This document shows positions 1 through 7,873 of a DNA stretch of 26,167 bases, piece after piece. Numbering within the stretch: position 1 is the stretch's first letter; the number at the start of each line of letters is the position of its first letter. The notes beneath the pieces are model-generated. The model made no database searches and was not told the origin of the DNA. It was given only the letters and a program-made list of their open reading frames with translations. The DNA comes from Lachnospiraceae bacterium (GTDB taxonomy: Bacteria > Bacillota > Clostridia > Lachnospirales > Lachnospiraceae), in assembly GCA_900772845.1 (NCBI GenBank), contig CAAGSD010000039.1, forward strand, positions 1 through 26,167, read 5' to 3'. The position numbers and the translations under genes are program-made.

Positions 1-294
1 CTGTTTGTCCTGTATCTCCTGTCGCATCTGTGTCAGCTGCTCTCTGTCCGCAGGCTGCCAGTCTACCTTAAGCTCCCGCAGTTCTTCTCTTAACGACTCC
101 GGCATATCCACCACATAAGCTTTCGCCACGTAAGCTTCTTCCGGAAGTATGGACTTCATCATGGCGCTTCCCAAAAAACTGTACACCGCATAGATCATGA
201 TTCCAGGCAGCAAAAGTGTCGTGATTACCAGCCTTCTGTCTCCGAAAAATCTTGCCAGTTCTTTTTTCATTACCGTAATCGTATTATTTGTCAT
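1..294 (-). CDS. NatB-like ABC transporter permease, N-terminal fragment
   Basis: This is the first 98 codons of a permease cut off by the window edge. It begins MTNNTITVMKKELARFFGDR, followed by a first hydrophobic segment at about residues 22-43. The pattern of a charged 'KKEL..FFGDRR' leader, one membrane helix and then a soluble domain is typical of NatB/ABC-2-type export permeases. The ATG overlaps the end of the upstream ATPase gene by 11 bases, so the two are translationally coupled and should form one exporter. NatAB of Bacillus exports Na+; the substrate here is unknown. The rest of the gene lies outside the window, so neither membrane topology nor the possible C-terminal fusion seen in some relatives can be judged. 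Confidence 0.75.
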   Translation of the reverse strand, partial: MTNNTITVMKKELARFFGDRRLVITTLLLPGIMIYAVYSFLGSAMMKSILPEEAYVAKAYVVDMPESLREELRELKVDWQPADREQLTQMRQEIQDKQ

Positions 295-1156
295 GGTTCT
301 CTTCCTCCCCGTTCACCGCTTCATAAATTTCAAAAAAGCGATCCTCCAGGCTCTTCTCACTGCAGAGCGTCCGCAGGTCCTCACAGACTGCCATACGACC
401 ATTAATAATAATTCCCACCCTGTCACAGATTTTCTCCACCAGACTGAAAATGTGCGTGGACACGACAATGGTCTTTCCCTGCCCCTTCAGATCCAGTAGG
501 AAATCCGTCACCACCTTCGCTGTCAGAATATCCAGCCCATTGGTGGGTTCATCAAAAATTATGATCTCCGGATCCTGCACCAGTGAGATTACCAGGGATA
601 CCTTCTGCTTCATTCCCGTAGACAGATCCCTGACGCGCACCTGTGCAAACTCCTGAATGCCGAACCGTGCAAAAAGCATGCGTTTTCTGGCATCCCGTCT
701 GTCTGCCGGGATACCGTATAATTCAGAGAAAAAGTCATACAGATAATCCGGGGTAAAAAAATCCTCCAGCTTCAGTTCACTGGTAAGAAAGCCGATCTTA
801 CGCCGTACCTCCTCCGGCTGTGTCACTACGCTGCTGCCGGATAACACCGCATCCCCGCTGTCCGGTCGGATCAGCGTTGCAAGCATCCGAAGAGTTGTGG
901 TCTTACCGGCACCATTGGGTCCCAAAAGTCCGAACACTTCCCCTCTGTTTACGCAAAAGCTCACATGATCCACGGCAGTCTTCGTCTTCGCCGTACTATG
1001 CTCCAGTTTCTGCTGTTTTGCCGACAGATGAAATGTCTTGCTGATCTCCTGTACCCGGATCAATTCTTCACTGTCCCCTGTCTCCCATTTCTTCTCTTCC
1101 ATATACGCCATATCCTCCATGTCACTGTCCTCCCCGTCTTCCACTTTACTATCCAC
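284..1156 (-). CDS. ABC transporter ATP-binding protein, NatA-like
   Basis: This is a 290-residue ABC ATPase that powers the adjacent permease. Visible motifs are Walker A GPNGAGKT (79-86), signature LSTGMKQ (178-184), Walker B IIIFDE followed by PTNGLD (198-209), and a switch His in 'VVSTHIF'. The STGMKQ form of the signature is typical of the NatA/CcmA-type exporter subfamily. I placed the start at a GTG preceded by AGGA six bases upstream, 18 bases after the traX-like stop. An internal ATG at residue 19 (MEEKKW) is a possible alternative, because the first 30 residues are acidic and outside the usual domain. It lies between a TraX-like gene and the permease in one operon. The substrate is not evident. 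Confidence 0.9.
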   Translation of the reverse strand: MDSKVEDGEDSDMEDMAYMEEKKWETGDSEELIRVQEISKTFHLSAKQQKLEHSTAKTKTAVDHVSFCVNRGEVFGLLGPNGAGKTTTLRMLATLIRPDSGDAVLSGSSVVTQPEEVRRKIGFLTSELKLEDFFTPDYLYDFFSELYGIPADRRDARKRMLFARFGIQEFAQVRVRDLSTGMKQKVSLVISLVQDPEIIIFDEPTNGLDILTAKVVTDFLLDLKGQGKTIVVSTHIFSLVEKICDRVGIIINGRMAVCEDLRTLCSEKSLEDRFFEIYEAVNGEEENHDK

Positions 1157-1174
1157 AGAGCATCCTGCTATTCG

Positions 1175-2005
1175 TCAGATTGCAGGAATTCCTGCAATTC
1201 CCATTGCCACACATACCAGCCACAAGAGCAGCAGATGCACGGGATAGAAAAAATAAAAGAAATATTTATTCTGCTTTCCTCTCGTTCCGTTGTAGAACCA
1301 GATCAGAATAAAGGAAAGTGCTGCAAACATCTCTAAACTGTCCATCAATAAAAAAATGATGACACCGGCCCACATCTGTGCTTTCTTCCGGTTACGGAAC
1401 AGATAAAGTACAGTAATTGCCAAAATCCCCTTAAAATCATAATCCGTCTTAAGAACCAATGCCAGTACACATCCTGTCAGAATAATAACGGCATTCAGTC
1501 CCATGCGCAGAATCGTTGTTCCAACCGTTGTACCCACAAAATGCTGTTCCACCAGATGAAGTCCTGCGATCACAAGCAGCCCCAATAACAATGTAAAAAA
1601 TACATTCTGATATGCCGGATACCATGCTTTGCCGCTGAGTGCCAGATCAAAGGGTACCTCCGAAATCAGTGCAAATAAAAACATCCTGCCCAGATACTTT
1701 TTCACATTGTGAGTCTTTTGGAATCCCTCTACCAGTAAAAAACAGTAAATAGGAAACGCAAATCTGCCGATGATACGCATTGCCATGTAGATGCCGTACA
1801 TTCCACCGTTCTGCCCCATCCAGGCAGTATAGGCCTCCTGATTCACCATAGCTTCATACAGCCCGTTCCGGATCAGCAGCCTTGCCACGATCACCGCCCC
1901 GATGTGATCGATCAGCATAGTCACTACTGCGATATTTTTCAGCACTGCACTGCTGATTCCCCGTTTCTCCTGTATTTTCCCTTCCTGTATTACTTCTGTC
2001 TGCAT
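1175..2005 (-). CDS. TraX-family integral membrane protein
   Basis: This is a 276-residue polytopic membrane protein with about seven to eight hydrophobic segments. The hallmarks of the TraX family are visible: 'MLIDHIGAVI' near residue 30, 'GRFAFPIYCFLLVEGF' followed by 'TxxVKKYLxRMFLFALISEVPFDLAL' in the middle, and an aromatic C-terminal helix with 'YFFYPVHLLLLW'. F-plasmid TraX N-acetylates pilin; chromosomal Firmicute homologues are probably membrane acyltransferases of unknown target. The start ATG has GGAG seven bases upstream, and a TTGACA-N17-TATTGT promoter lies about 45 bases further up. It is the first gene of the operon with the NatAB-like exporter. No conjugation genes are nearby, so a role in DNA transfer is unlikely. 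Confidence 0.85.
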   Translation of the reverse strand: MQTEVIQEGKIQEKRGISSAVLKNIAVVTMLIDHIGAVIVARLLIRNGLYEAMVNQEAYTAWMGQNGGMYGIYMAMRIIGRFAFPIYCFLLVEGFQKTHNVKKYLGRMFLFALISEVPFDLALSGKAWYPAYQNVFFTLLLGLLVIAGLHLVEQHFVGTTVGTTILRMGLNAVIILTGCVLALVLKTDYDFKGILAITVLYLFRNRKKAQMWAGVIIFLLMDSLEMFAALSFILIWFYNGTRGKQNKYFFYFFYPVHLLLLWLVCVAMGIAGIPAI

Positions 2006-2047
2006 CCTTATGCTCCATCCTTGTCTTGCTTGTATTATTTAATTAGT

Positions 2048-2076
2048 ACAATAATATATTTGTATTGCTTTGTCAA
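2048..2076 (-). promoter_or_regulatory. Sigma-A-type promoter for the traX-like/natAB-like operon
   Basis: Reading the minus strand, TTGACA (2071-2076) is separated by exactly 17 bases from TATTGT (2048-2053). The -35 is perfect and the -10 matches four of six. It sits between the terminator of the upstream response regulator gene and the TraX start, as expected for the operon's own promoter. Confidence 0.65.
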
Positions 2077-2097
2077 GCAACCCGCCTGTCAAACTTT

Positions 2098-2128
2098 AAA
2101 AAAATGTCCCCTGCTGACACAGAGGACA
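2098..2128 (-). terminator. Rho-independent terminator of the response regulator gene
   Basis: On the minus strand a nine-base-pair stem (TGTCCTCTG pairing with CAGGGGACA, one G-T pair) with a six-base loop is followed by seven T residues. It lies 17 bases after the response regulator stop codon and separates that gene from the TraX operon. Confidence 0.85.
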
Positions 2129-2145
2129 CACTTTCCGACTATTTT

Positions 2146-2844
2146 TCATCCTACCTTATAACCGGTTCCCCATACCACCTTCAGGTATCTGGGCTCCTTG
2201 GGATTACTCTCTATCTTCTCACGGATGTGGCGGATATGCACCGCAATGGTATTATCCGCACCGATGGCCTGCATATGCCAGATGGACTCATAGATCTGGC
2301 TGATGGATAAGACTTTTCCCCTCTCCTGCACCAACAGGCGTAAGATCTTATACTCAATGGGAGTCATCTTCACTTCCCGGCCCTCTACCGTCACCGTGCG
2401 GTTCCTGTCATTGATCTCCAGTCCATCCACCCGGTAAATCTTATCGATGTTCTCGCACAGATTCACTAACTGAGTATATCTGCGAAGCTGGGACTTCACT
2501 CTGGCTAACAGCTCTAACGGATTGTACCCCACTGTCACATAATCATCTGCTCCGGCATTGAGTGCCATGATCTTGGCAGTCTCTGCGCTCTGGGCGGAAA
2601 TGATGATAATGGGGATCGTGGTCATATTCCGGATATCATGGATCATTTCGATCCCCTCTCCCCAGCCTTTGCCATCCAGTTCCACATCCAGCAGCAGAAG
2701 CTGGATTTCCTGTGCCCGCAGCAATTCCTGTAACTGTGCTCTCCCCGTCACTGCCATCATTTTTAAGCCTTCTCCTGCCAGAAGTGAACTCATGGTCTCT
2801 ATCACACCTGTATTATTGTTATATACTGCCACCTTTTTTTCCAT
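2146..2844 (-). CDS. Orphan OmpR-family response regulator with degenerate receiver domain
   Basis: This is a 232-residue DNA-binding regulator with an N-terminal receiver (about 4-118) and a C-terminal winged helix (about 135-230, ending 'RYLKVVWGTGYKVG'). The presumed phosphoacceptor is Asp53 in 'LLLLDVELDG', and the switch Ser is at 83. Two conserved elements are lost. The acidic pair normally at the end of the first strand reads YNNN (8-11), and the invariant Lys of the 'TKPF' motif is Val105 in 'TVGYN'. These residues coordinate Mg2+ and the phosphoryl group in active receivers, so phosphorylation-independent signalling is likely. No histidine kinase is adjacent. I chose the ATG with GGAAGG eight bases upstream; an in-frame GTG nine bases earlier is possible. 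The gene has its own promoter and terminator. Confidence 0.88.
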   Translation of the reverse strand: MEKKVAVYNNNTGVIETMSSLLAGEGLKMMAVTGRAQLQELLRAQEIQLLLLDVELDGKGWGEGIEMIHDIRNMTTIPIIIISAQSAETAKIMALNAGADDYVTVGYNPLELLARVKSQLRRYTQLVNLCENIDKIYRVDGLEINDRNRTVTVEGREVKMTPIEYKILRLLVQERGKVLSISQIYESIWHMQAIGADNTIAVHIRHIREKIESNPKEPRYLKVVWGTGYKVG

Positions 2845-2871
2845 GATCTGCACCTTCCACCTTTCGTAAAA

Positions 2872-2893
2872 GATAAAGCCCCTCTGCTTTATC
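2872..2893. promoter_or_regulatory. Palindrome overlapping the response regulator -10
   Basis: A perfect inverted repeat of two eight-base arms, GATAAAGC and GCTTTATC, is separated by six bases. One arm contains the proposed -10 hexamer and the other covers the first transcribed bases. A symmetric site at this position would fit a repressor operator or a start-site hairpin. The protein that binds it, if any, is unknown. Confidence 0.5.
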
Positions 2894-2915
2894 CACGTTT
2901 ATCGTATCCTGTCAA
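2888..2915 (-). promoter_or_regulatory. Promoter of the response regulator gene
   Basis: On the minus strand a perfect TTGACA -35 (2910-2915) lies 16 bases from GATAAA (2888-2893), a four-of-six match to a -10. The transcript would begin near 2881, leaving a leader of about 37 bases before the ATG at 2844. Confidence 0.55.
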
Positions 2916-3029
2916 TGCATATTTTCTGCAACATAATTATTAAAATTCTATAAACATTTCGCTTTGCTCTTATCCATTCATAAAAGCGTCTGCTTCGCAG
3001 CTTATTTACGATTTCATGGCAAAATGAAA

Positions 3030-3059
3030 CCCTACAACTACATAGACGCAATTGTAGGG
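3030..3059 (-). terminator. Probable terminator of the ysxC-AI2E-truA operon
   Basis: On the minus strand the eight-base arm CCCTACAA pairs with TTGTAGGG across a 14-base loop and is followed by TTTCATTTT. It lies 25 bases beyond the truA stop. The long loop and interrupted T tract make it weaker than the other terminators in the window. Confidence 0.6.
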
Positions 3060-3084
3060 CAAAAAGTTGCAGTATTTTTATTTT

Positions 3085-3825
3085 TCAGGTGTAAAAAACT
3101 TCTTCCAGTACCAGTCCTTTGGCAGGTACTAACGCTCCCGCCTTCGCTCTGTCTCCGGACTCCAGCACATCCGTCACACTCTCCGGTGTCCGGATTCCTT
3201 TTCCGACTTCGAGGAGTGTTCCCATGAGAATACGGATCATGTGATGTAAAAAGCCATTTCCGGTAAATACAAACTCCACACGGTTCTCTATCCGTTCGAT
3301 CCGGATCTCATCGATCCGGCGGACGGTGGATTTCTTACTTTTTTTGGCAGAGGTAAATGCCTTGAAATCGTGTTCTCCAAGCAATAGCTCCGCTGCTTTC
3401 CGCATAGCATCCAAATCTAATGTTTCCGGTTCCTCTGTCGCATAGCGTCTCCAGAATACGTCCGGGATCTGACTGTTGATGATGCGGTAACGGTAACGCT
3501 TCCCGGTGGCATTTAATCTGCTGTGGAATCTCGGTGCCGCCTCCGACACTTCCACCACGGCAATATCCTCCGGCAGATACCGGTTACAATATTCCAGGAT
3601 CTCCTCCACACTCATGGTGACCTCCGTATGAAAATTCACCACCTGTCCCAGGGCATGCACTCCGGCATCCGTTCTGCCGCTGGCAGCGATCTCTATAGGC
3701 TCACCGCACATTCTGGACAACAGAGCTTCCATTTTTCCCTGGATCGTATTGTCGGTGGAAGTCTGTTTCTGCCATCCCTGATATCTGGTTCCTTCATATT
3801 GCATTCGCAGTCTGATATTTCTCAT
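3085..3825 (-). CDS. truA: tRNA pseudouridine(38-40) synthase TruA
   Basis: This 246-residue cytosolic enzyme isomerises uridines 38-40 in the anticodon arm of tRNAs. The signature 'ASGRTDAGVHALGQ' is present, with catalytic Asp53 in the TDAGVHA core. The N-terminal 'YEGTRYQGWQKQ' and C-terminal 'NGFLHHMIRILMGTLLEVG' blocks are both typical of TruA. Length is normal for the family. The ATG overlaps the stop of the AI-2E-family gene as ATGA, so the two are translationally coupled. In many clostridia truA sits near ribosomal-protein genes; here it closes a ysxC operon. Confidence 0.97.
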   Translation of the reverse strand: MRNIRLRMQYEGTRYQGWQKQTSTDNTIQGKMEALLSRMCGEPIEIAASGRTDAGVHALGQVVNFHTEVTMSVEEILEYCNRYLPEDIAVVEVSEAAPRFHSRLNATGKRYRYRIINSQIPDVFWRRYATEEPETLDLDAMRKAAELLLGEHDFKAFTSAKKSKKSTVRRIDEIRIERIENRVEFVFTGNGFLHHMIRILMGTLLEVGKGIRTPESVTDVLESGDRAKAGALVPAKGLVLEEVFYT

Positions 3826-5081
3826 AATTTCTTTTCTTTCTGTTTTTTCGCAGAGGCTTCTTTTTGAGCCTCTTTCCGGGTCTCTTCCTCTGCTGCCTGT
3901 CTGGCCAGTTCCTCGCTCAGTCTCCGGTCTCTCTCCTGCATCTGGCGTACCTCATCCATATCCTCCGGCTTCAGTCTGCGGAAGTGATTGATCCCGGCTG
4001 TCAGGATCTTCACACTGTCCTTGGTCGTCTGCAAAGCCCCCTCCTGATACATGGTCAGGGCGATCAGTCCGACCGGGACTGCCACGATCATTCCTACGAC
4101 ACCGCCCAGCTTATATCCTATGTACAGAAGAAACAGTGTCGGCAGAGGAGGCATTCCCACGGAATCTCCCACGATCTTCGGCTGGATCAGCTGACGGGCC
4201 AGCTGTCCGATGCCCCAGATGATCAACAGTCCAATGGCCATTTTATAATCCGAGCTTAAAATCTTGATAATGGCCCAGGGAACCATGACGGTTCCGGTTC
4301 CAAAGAAGGGCAGGAAATCCAGAAATGCGATGCCCAGTGCGATCAGCAGCGCATAATCTACCTGCAGAACAGCAAATCCGATGACTAATAGCAGATACAT
4401 CCACACTTCGATCTTAAGCTGAGCCTTGAGGTATCCGCCTACTGCTTTGACCAGTCCTCGCTTCAGCATATAATACCATGACAGTACTTCCGCCGGGGTA
4501 TGCTTACGGAACCATGCTGACAGCTGGTCTCTCTCCGCTACGAAGAAATAGGAAGACAGTAATGCCATGATCAGACCGATCAGAATGGAAGGCACCTGTT
4601 TGGCAAAATTACCCACTGCATTGATCGTAGGGGTGCCGATCTTACCCAGCAGATTCCCCACATAGCTTCCGATCTGATTGATGACATCCATGATGCTCTG
4701 CTGTACATCCATTGGAAAACGGTTATAGATAACGCTCAGGTTCTGTCCGATATCGGCAAAATCATGCTCCGCACTGTCCCAGATATCCGGCAGTGCACCG
4801 ATCAGTCCCATGATCTCATCAGTCAGCTTCGCCCCTACCAGATAGAGGATCAATATCACCAGTGCGATGACCGCCACGATGACAAATGCACTTCCCGCTT
4901 TTCGCTTGATCTTAACCTTTTCCTCAAAAAACCGAACCAAAGGACTGGCGATCAGCGCAATGATCCAGCCTGCCACAAACGGTGCGAAAAATACTAACAG
5001 CTTCGGCACCAGGAAAACGACCAGTAACAATATGATAAATGCCACTCCCAGATTTACCAGGGCTTTACAATATTTCTTCAT
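3822..5081 (-). CDS. AI-2E family transporter (PerM/YdiK-like membrane protein)
   Basis: This is a 419-residue inner-membrane protein with about eight hydrophobic segments. The arrangement matches the AI-2E exporter family: two N-terminal helices with 'FFAPFVAGWIIALIASPLVRFFEE', a soluble stretch at about 90-150, then a C-terminal bundle with 'FLDFLPFFGTGTVMVPWAI' and 'IQPKIVGDSVGMPPLPTLFLLYIGYKLGG'. Family members include E. coli TqsA (autoinducer-2 export) and several Na+/H+ or unknown transporters, so the substrate cannot be called. The last 60 residues are an unusual charged, Lys/Glu-rich tail ending KKQKEKKL, probably cytoplasmic coiled coil. The gene is 55 bases after ysxC and overlaps truA by four bases. 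Confidence 0.9.
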   Translation of the reverse strand: MKKYCKALVNLGVAFIILLLVVFLVPKLLVFFAPFVAGWIIALIASPLVRFFEEKVKIKRKAGSAFVIVAVIALVILILYLVGAKLTDEIMGLIGALPDIWDSAEHDFADIGQNLSVIYNRFPMDVQQSIMDVINQIGSYVGNLLGKIGTPTINAVGNFAKQVPSILIGLIMALLSSYFFVAERDQLSAWFRKHTPAEVLSWYYMLKRGLVKAVGGYLKAQLKIEVWMYLLLVIGFAVLQVDYALLIALGIAFLDFLPFFGTGTVMVPWAIIKILSSDYKMAIGLLIIWGIGQLARQLIQPKIVGDSVGMPPLPTLFLLYIGYKLGGVVGMIVAVPVGLIALTMYQEGALQTTKDSVKILTAGINHFRRLKPEDMDEVRQMQERDRRLSEELARQAAEEETRKEAQKEASAKKQKEKKL

Positions 5082-5136
5082 ATACTCTCACTTTCTCACG
5101 CATTCTGCCTTGTACACATCTTCATCATTCCACTAT

Positions 5137-5742
5137 CTATTCCTGTGCAGGATTCTCCGCCGCCAGAACGCTGTCCAGAATCTCGTAGATTTCCTCTCTG
5201 CCCTGCTTCGTCTGTGCAGAGTAAGGAACGATCTGTGTATCCGCTCCCGCCTGTAAGGTGGTGCGGATCAGTTTCACCTGCTTCTGTATCTGGCTGCGGT
5301 TGATCTTATCGAGCTTGGTGGCTATGATGATAGGATCGTAACCGTTACGGCGGATCCAGTCATACATGATCCGGTCATTCTCCGACGGTGCGTGCCGGAT
5401 ATCGATCAACAAAAACACCAGCTTTAACTGTTTTGATTTATGCAGATAATCTTCGATCATTTTGCCCCACTGGGCTTTCACATGCTCATTGGCCTGTGCA
5501 TAGCCGTAGCCCGGCAGATCCACGAAGTAGATTTCATCGTTAATATTGTAATAATTGATGGTCTGCGTCTTGCCCGGCTGGGAGCTGGTTCTGGCCAGAG
5601 ACTTACGGTTCATCAGTCCGTTGATCAGGGAAGATTTGCCAACATTACTTTTTCCGGCAAATGCCACCTCGGGATGTATATTCTCCGGAAGCTTGCTGGT
5701 AATGCCGCAGACAGTTTCCAGATTTACATTCTTTATGATCAT
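5137..5742 (-). CDS. ysxC: Ribosome biogenesis GTP-binding protein YsxC/EngB
   Basis: This is a 201-residue TRAFAC-class GTPase needed for late assembly of the 50S ribosomal subunit. Motifs are G1 GKSNVGKSS (30-38), the G2 region 'SSQPGKTQTINYY' (53-65), G3 DLPGYG (75-80) and G4 TKLD (142-145). Length is normal for the family. In many Firmicutes ysxC follows lon in a clpX-lon-ysxC series. Here it follows clpX directly but is separated from it by a strong terminator, so it must have its own promoter. A weak candidate on the minus strand is TTGTGC-N16-TAAGAT within about 5772-5800. Confidence 0.96.
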   Translation of the reverse strand: MIIKNVNLETVCGITSKLPENIHPEVAFAGKSNVGKSSLINGLMNRKSLARTSSQPGKTQTINYYNINDEIYFVDLPGYGYAQANEHVKAQWGKMIEDYLHKSKQLKLVFLLIDIRHAPSENDRIMYDWIRRNGYDPIIIATKLDKINRSQIQKQVKLIRTTLQAGADTQIVPYSAQTKQGREEIYEILDSVLAAENPAQE

Positions 5743-5798
5743 AAAAACTCCATTCCTGCGCCTCTTTTGCGCATCTTAGGTTTTGTACTTTTTTGCAC

Positions 5799-5830
5799 AA
5801 AACGCTGCCCTGTGTGACCACAAGGCAGCG
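5799..5830 (-). terminator. Rho-independent terminator after clpX
   Basis: On the minus strand CGCTGCC pairs with GGCAGCG and the pairing continues inward (TTGTG with CACAG, one G-T pair) to a GTCA tetraloop. The stem is twelve base pairs and is followed by TTTT. It begins seven bases after the clpX stop. Confidence 0.85.
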
Positions 5831-5836
5831 TCAGAA

Positions 5837-7099
5837 TTATTTTGCCTTCTTCAGAGAATCTTCGTGTATGGTGAGGGGTTCGCTCTCTCCATCCACAGCA
5901 GCCTTGGTAACAACACATTCTTCGATGGTGTCATCCGAAGGGATCTCATACATGGTATCCATCATTACGGATTCCATAATGGAGCGTAAGCCTCTGGCTC
6001 CGGTCTTGCGTTCCAATGCCTTGTCAGCGATAGCCTCAATGGCATCCTGCTCAAAGTCTAACTTTACATTGTCCATCTGGAACAGCTTCTGGTACTGTTT
6101 TACCAGAGCATTCTTCGGCTCCTGAAGGATACGGATCAGAGCTTCTCTGTCCAGTCCTCTTAAGGAAACACAGATGGGCACACGTCCTACGAACTCGGGG
6201 ATCAGACCGAACTTTACCAGATCGTGAGGAGTCACCTCCTGCAGCAGTTCGCTGATGTCCTTATCCTCTCTTCTGCCCAGTTCTGTGTTGAAGCCGATGG
6301 CCTTGCGGTCCAGTCTGGACTCTACGATCTTCTCCAGCCCGTCGAAAGCACCGCCGCAGATAAACAGAATATTGGTGGTGTCGATCTGGATCAGTTCCTG
6401 ATGAGGATGCTTTCTGCCACCCTGGGGAGGTACACTTGCCACGGTACCCTCGATGATCTTCAGCAGTGCCTGCTGTACACCTTCACCGGACACATCACGG
6501 GTGATGGAAACATTCTCACTCTTCTTCGTGATCTTATCGATCTCATCAATATATACGATACCGTACTGTGCACGTTCCACATCATAATCCGCCGCCTGGA
6601 TCAGCTTTAACAGGATGTTCTCCACATCCTCACCTACATAACCTGCCTCGGTCAGTGTAGTGGCATCCGCTATGGCAAACGGTACGTTAATGATCTTGGC
6701 CAGTGTCTGGGCCAGATAAGTCTTACCGGAACCGGTAGGACCTACCATGATAATATTACTCTTCTGCAGCTCCACATCATTGAGATCCTTGGGAGCCGTT
6801 ACTCTCTTGTAATGATTGTACACCGCAACGGAGAGGACCTTTTTGGCCTCCTCCTGTCCGATGACGTATTCATCCAGGAAGTTCTTGATCTCCCTGGGTT
6901 TCAGAAGATTGATATCCGGAGCTGCGGTATCTTCCACTTCTTCGTCTTCCAGCTCTTCCTCCAGGATGTCTGCGCAGATGTCTACACACTCATCACAGAT
7001 ATATACCCCGGCAGGTCCTGCGATCAGCTTGCGAACCTGGCTCTGGGTCTTATTACAAAATGAACATCTGATGTCATTTCCGGAATTTTTTCCTGCCAT
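5837..7099 (-). CDS. clpX: ATP-dependent Clp protease ATP-binding subunit ClpX
   Basis: This 420-residue AAA+ unfoldase feeds substrates into ClpP. The N-terminal zinc-binding domain has Cys12, Cys15, Cys35 and Cys38. The AAA+ core shows Walker A GPTGSGKT (120-127), Walker B IVYIDEID (181-188), pore loops GYVG (153-156) and RKH (229-231), and the ClpP-docking IGF loop (268-270). Sensor-2 'GARGLR' is near the C terminus. All functional elements are intact and length is normal. It starts 18 bases after clpP with AGGAG as ribosome binding site and is followed by a strong terminator. Confidence 0.98.
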   Translation of the reverse strand: MAGKNSGNDIRCSFCNKTQSQVRKLIAGPAGVYICDECVDICADILEEELEDEEVEDTAAPDINLLKPREIKNFLDEYVIGQEEAKKVLSVAVYNHYKRVTAPKDLNDVELQKSNIIMVGPTGSGKTYLAQTLAKIINVPFAIADATTLTEAGYVGEDVENILLKLIQAADYDVERAQYGIVYIDEIDKITKKSENVSITRDVSGEGVQQALLKIIEGTVASVPPQGGRKHPHQELIQIDTTNILFICGGAFDGLEKIVESRLDRKAIGFNTELGRREDKDISELLQEVTPHDLVKFGLIPEFVGRVPICVSLRGLDREALIRILQEPKNALVKQYQKLFQMDNVKLDFEQDAIEAIADKALERKTGARGLRSIMESVMMDTMYEIPSDDTIEECVVTKAAVDGESEPLTIHEDSLKKAK

Positions 7100-7117
7100 T
7101 ATTATACTCCTGTTGTT

Positions 7118-7705
7118 TTATGCTTCGTGGAAGGTGATCACCTTATCGATCAGGCCGTACTCACAAGCTTCTTCAGCGCTCTTCCAGTTATCTCTCTCGG
7201 TGTCTGCGCAGATGGTCTCATAATCCTTGCCGGTGTTCTCAGCCAGCATGCGGTTCAGCTTCTCCTTGGTACGGAGAATATGCTTTGCTGCGATCTCGAT
7301 CTCGGTAGCCTGCCCCTGTGTTCCGCCCAGAGGCTGATGGATCATGATCTCTGCATTGGGCAGTGCAAAACGCTTGCCCTTGGCACCGCCTGCCAGAAGG
7401 AATGCTCCCATGCTGGCTGCCATACCGATACATACGGTGGACACATCACACTTGATATACTTCATGGTATCATAAATCGCCATACCTGCGGTAACACTTC
7501 CGCCCGGGCTGTTGATATACAGATGAATGTCCTTATCGGGATCCTCTGCTTCGAGGAACAGCAGCTGCGCTACAACGATGCTGGCAGAAGTCTCATTGAC
7601 TTCTTCTCCCAGGAAAATGATCCTGTCCTTCAACAGTCTGGAATAAATATCATAAGACCGCTCACCTTTGCTGGTCTGTTCAATGACGTAAGGTACTAAA
7701 CTCAT
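7118..7705 (-). CDS. clpP: ATP-dependent Clp protease proteolytic subunit ClpP
   Basis: This is a 195-residue serine peptidase that forms the barrel of the ClpXP and ClpCP proteases. The catalytic triad is Ser98 (GMAASMGA), His123 (MIHQPLGG) and Asp172 (TERDNW). The N-terminal 'SLVPYVIEQT' axial-loop sequence begins almost at the start codon, so the propeptide is very short. GGAGG lies nine bases upstream of the ATG, and a good promoter lies about 40 bases further up. It is co-transcribed with clpX. Confidence 0.98.
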   Translation of the reverse strand: MSLVPYVIEQTSKGERSYDIYSRLLKDRIIFLGEEVNETSASIVVAQLLFLEAEDPDKDIHLYINSPGGSVTAGMAIYDTMKYIKCDVSTVCIGMAASMGAFLLAGGAKGKRFALPNAEIMIHQPLGGTQGQATEIEIAAKHILRTKEKLNRMLAENTGKDYETICADTERDNWKSAEEACEYGLIDKVITFHEA

Positions 7706-7741
7706 ATGCTAAAACCTCCATTGCTTCTGATTAATATTACT

Positions 7742-7770
7742 ATCGTATCCTACTTAGCAGGCTTTTTCAA
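7742..7770 (-). promoter_or_regulatory. Promoter of clpP-clpX
   Basis: On the minus strand TTGAAA (7765-7770) is followed after 17 bases by TACGAT (7742-7747). It lies between the tig terminator and clpP, so clpPX can be transcribed independently of tig. I saw no CIRCE or CtsR-type heptad repeats around it. Confidence 0.55.
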
Positions 7771-7793
7771 CGAGATTCCGAAGATTTAATAAA

Positions 7794-7847
7794 AATTTAA
7801 AAGAAAGCGTATCCCCACCTCCCTGCGGACGTGGGAATCCGCTTTCT
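7794..7847 (-). terminator. Terminator of tig
   Basis: A long imperfect stem is formed on the minus strand. The outer eight bases AGAAAGCG pair with CGCTTTCT, an inner block pairs CCCAC with GTGGG, and an A/T-rich tail with TTTTT follows. It begins 26 bases after the tig stop. Confidence 0.75.
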
Positions 7848-7873
7848 CTTCCTATCGTATCTCAAAGCATATA

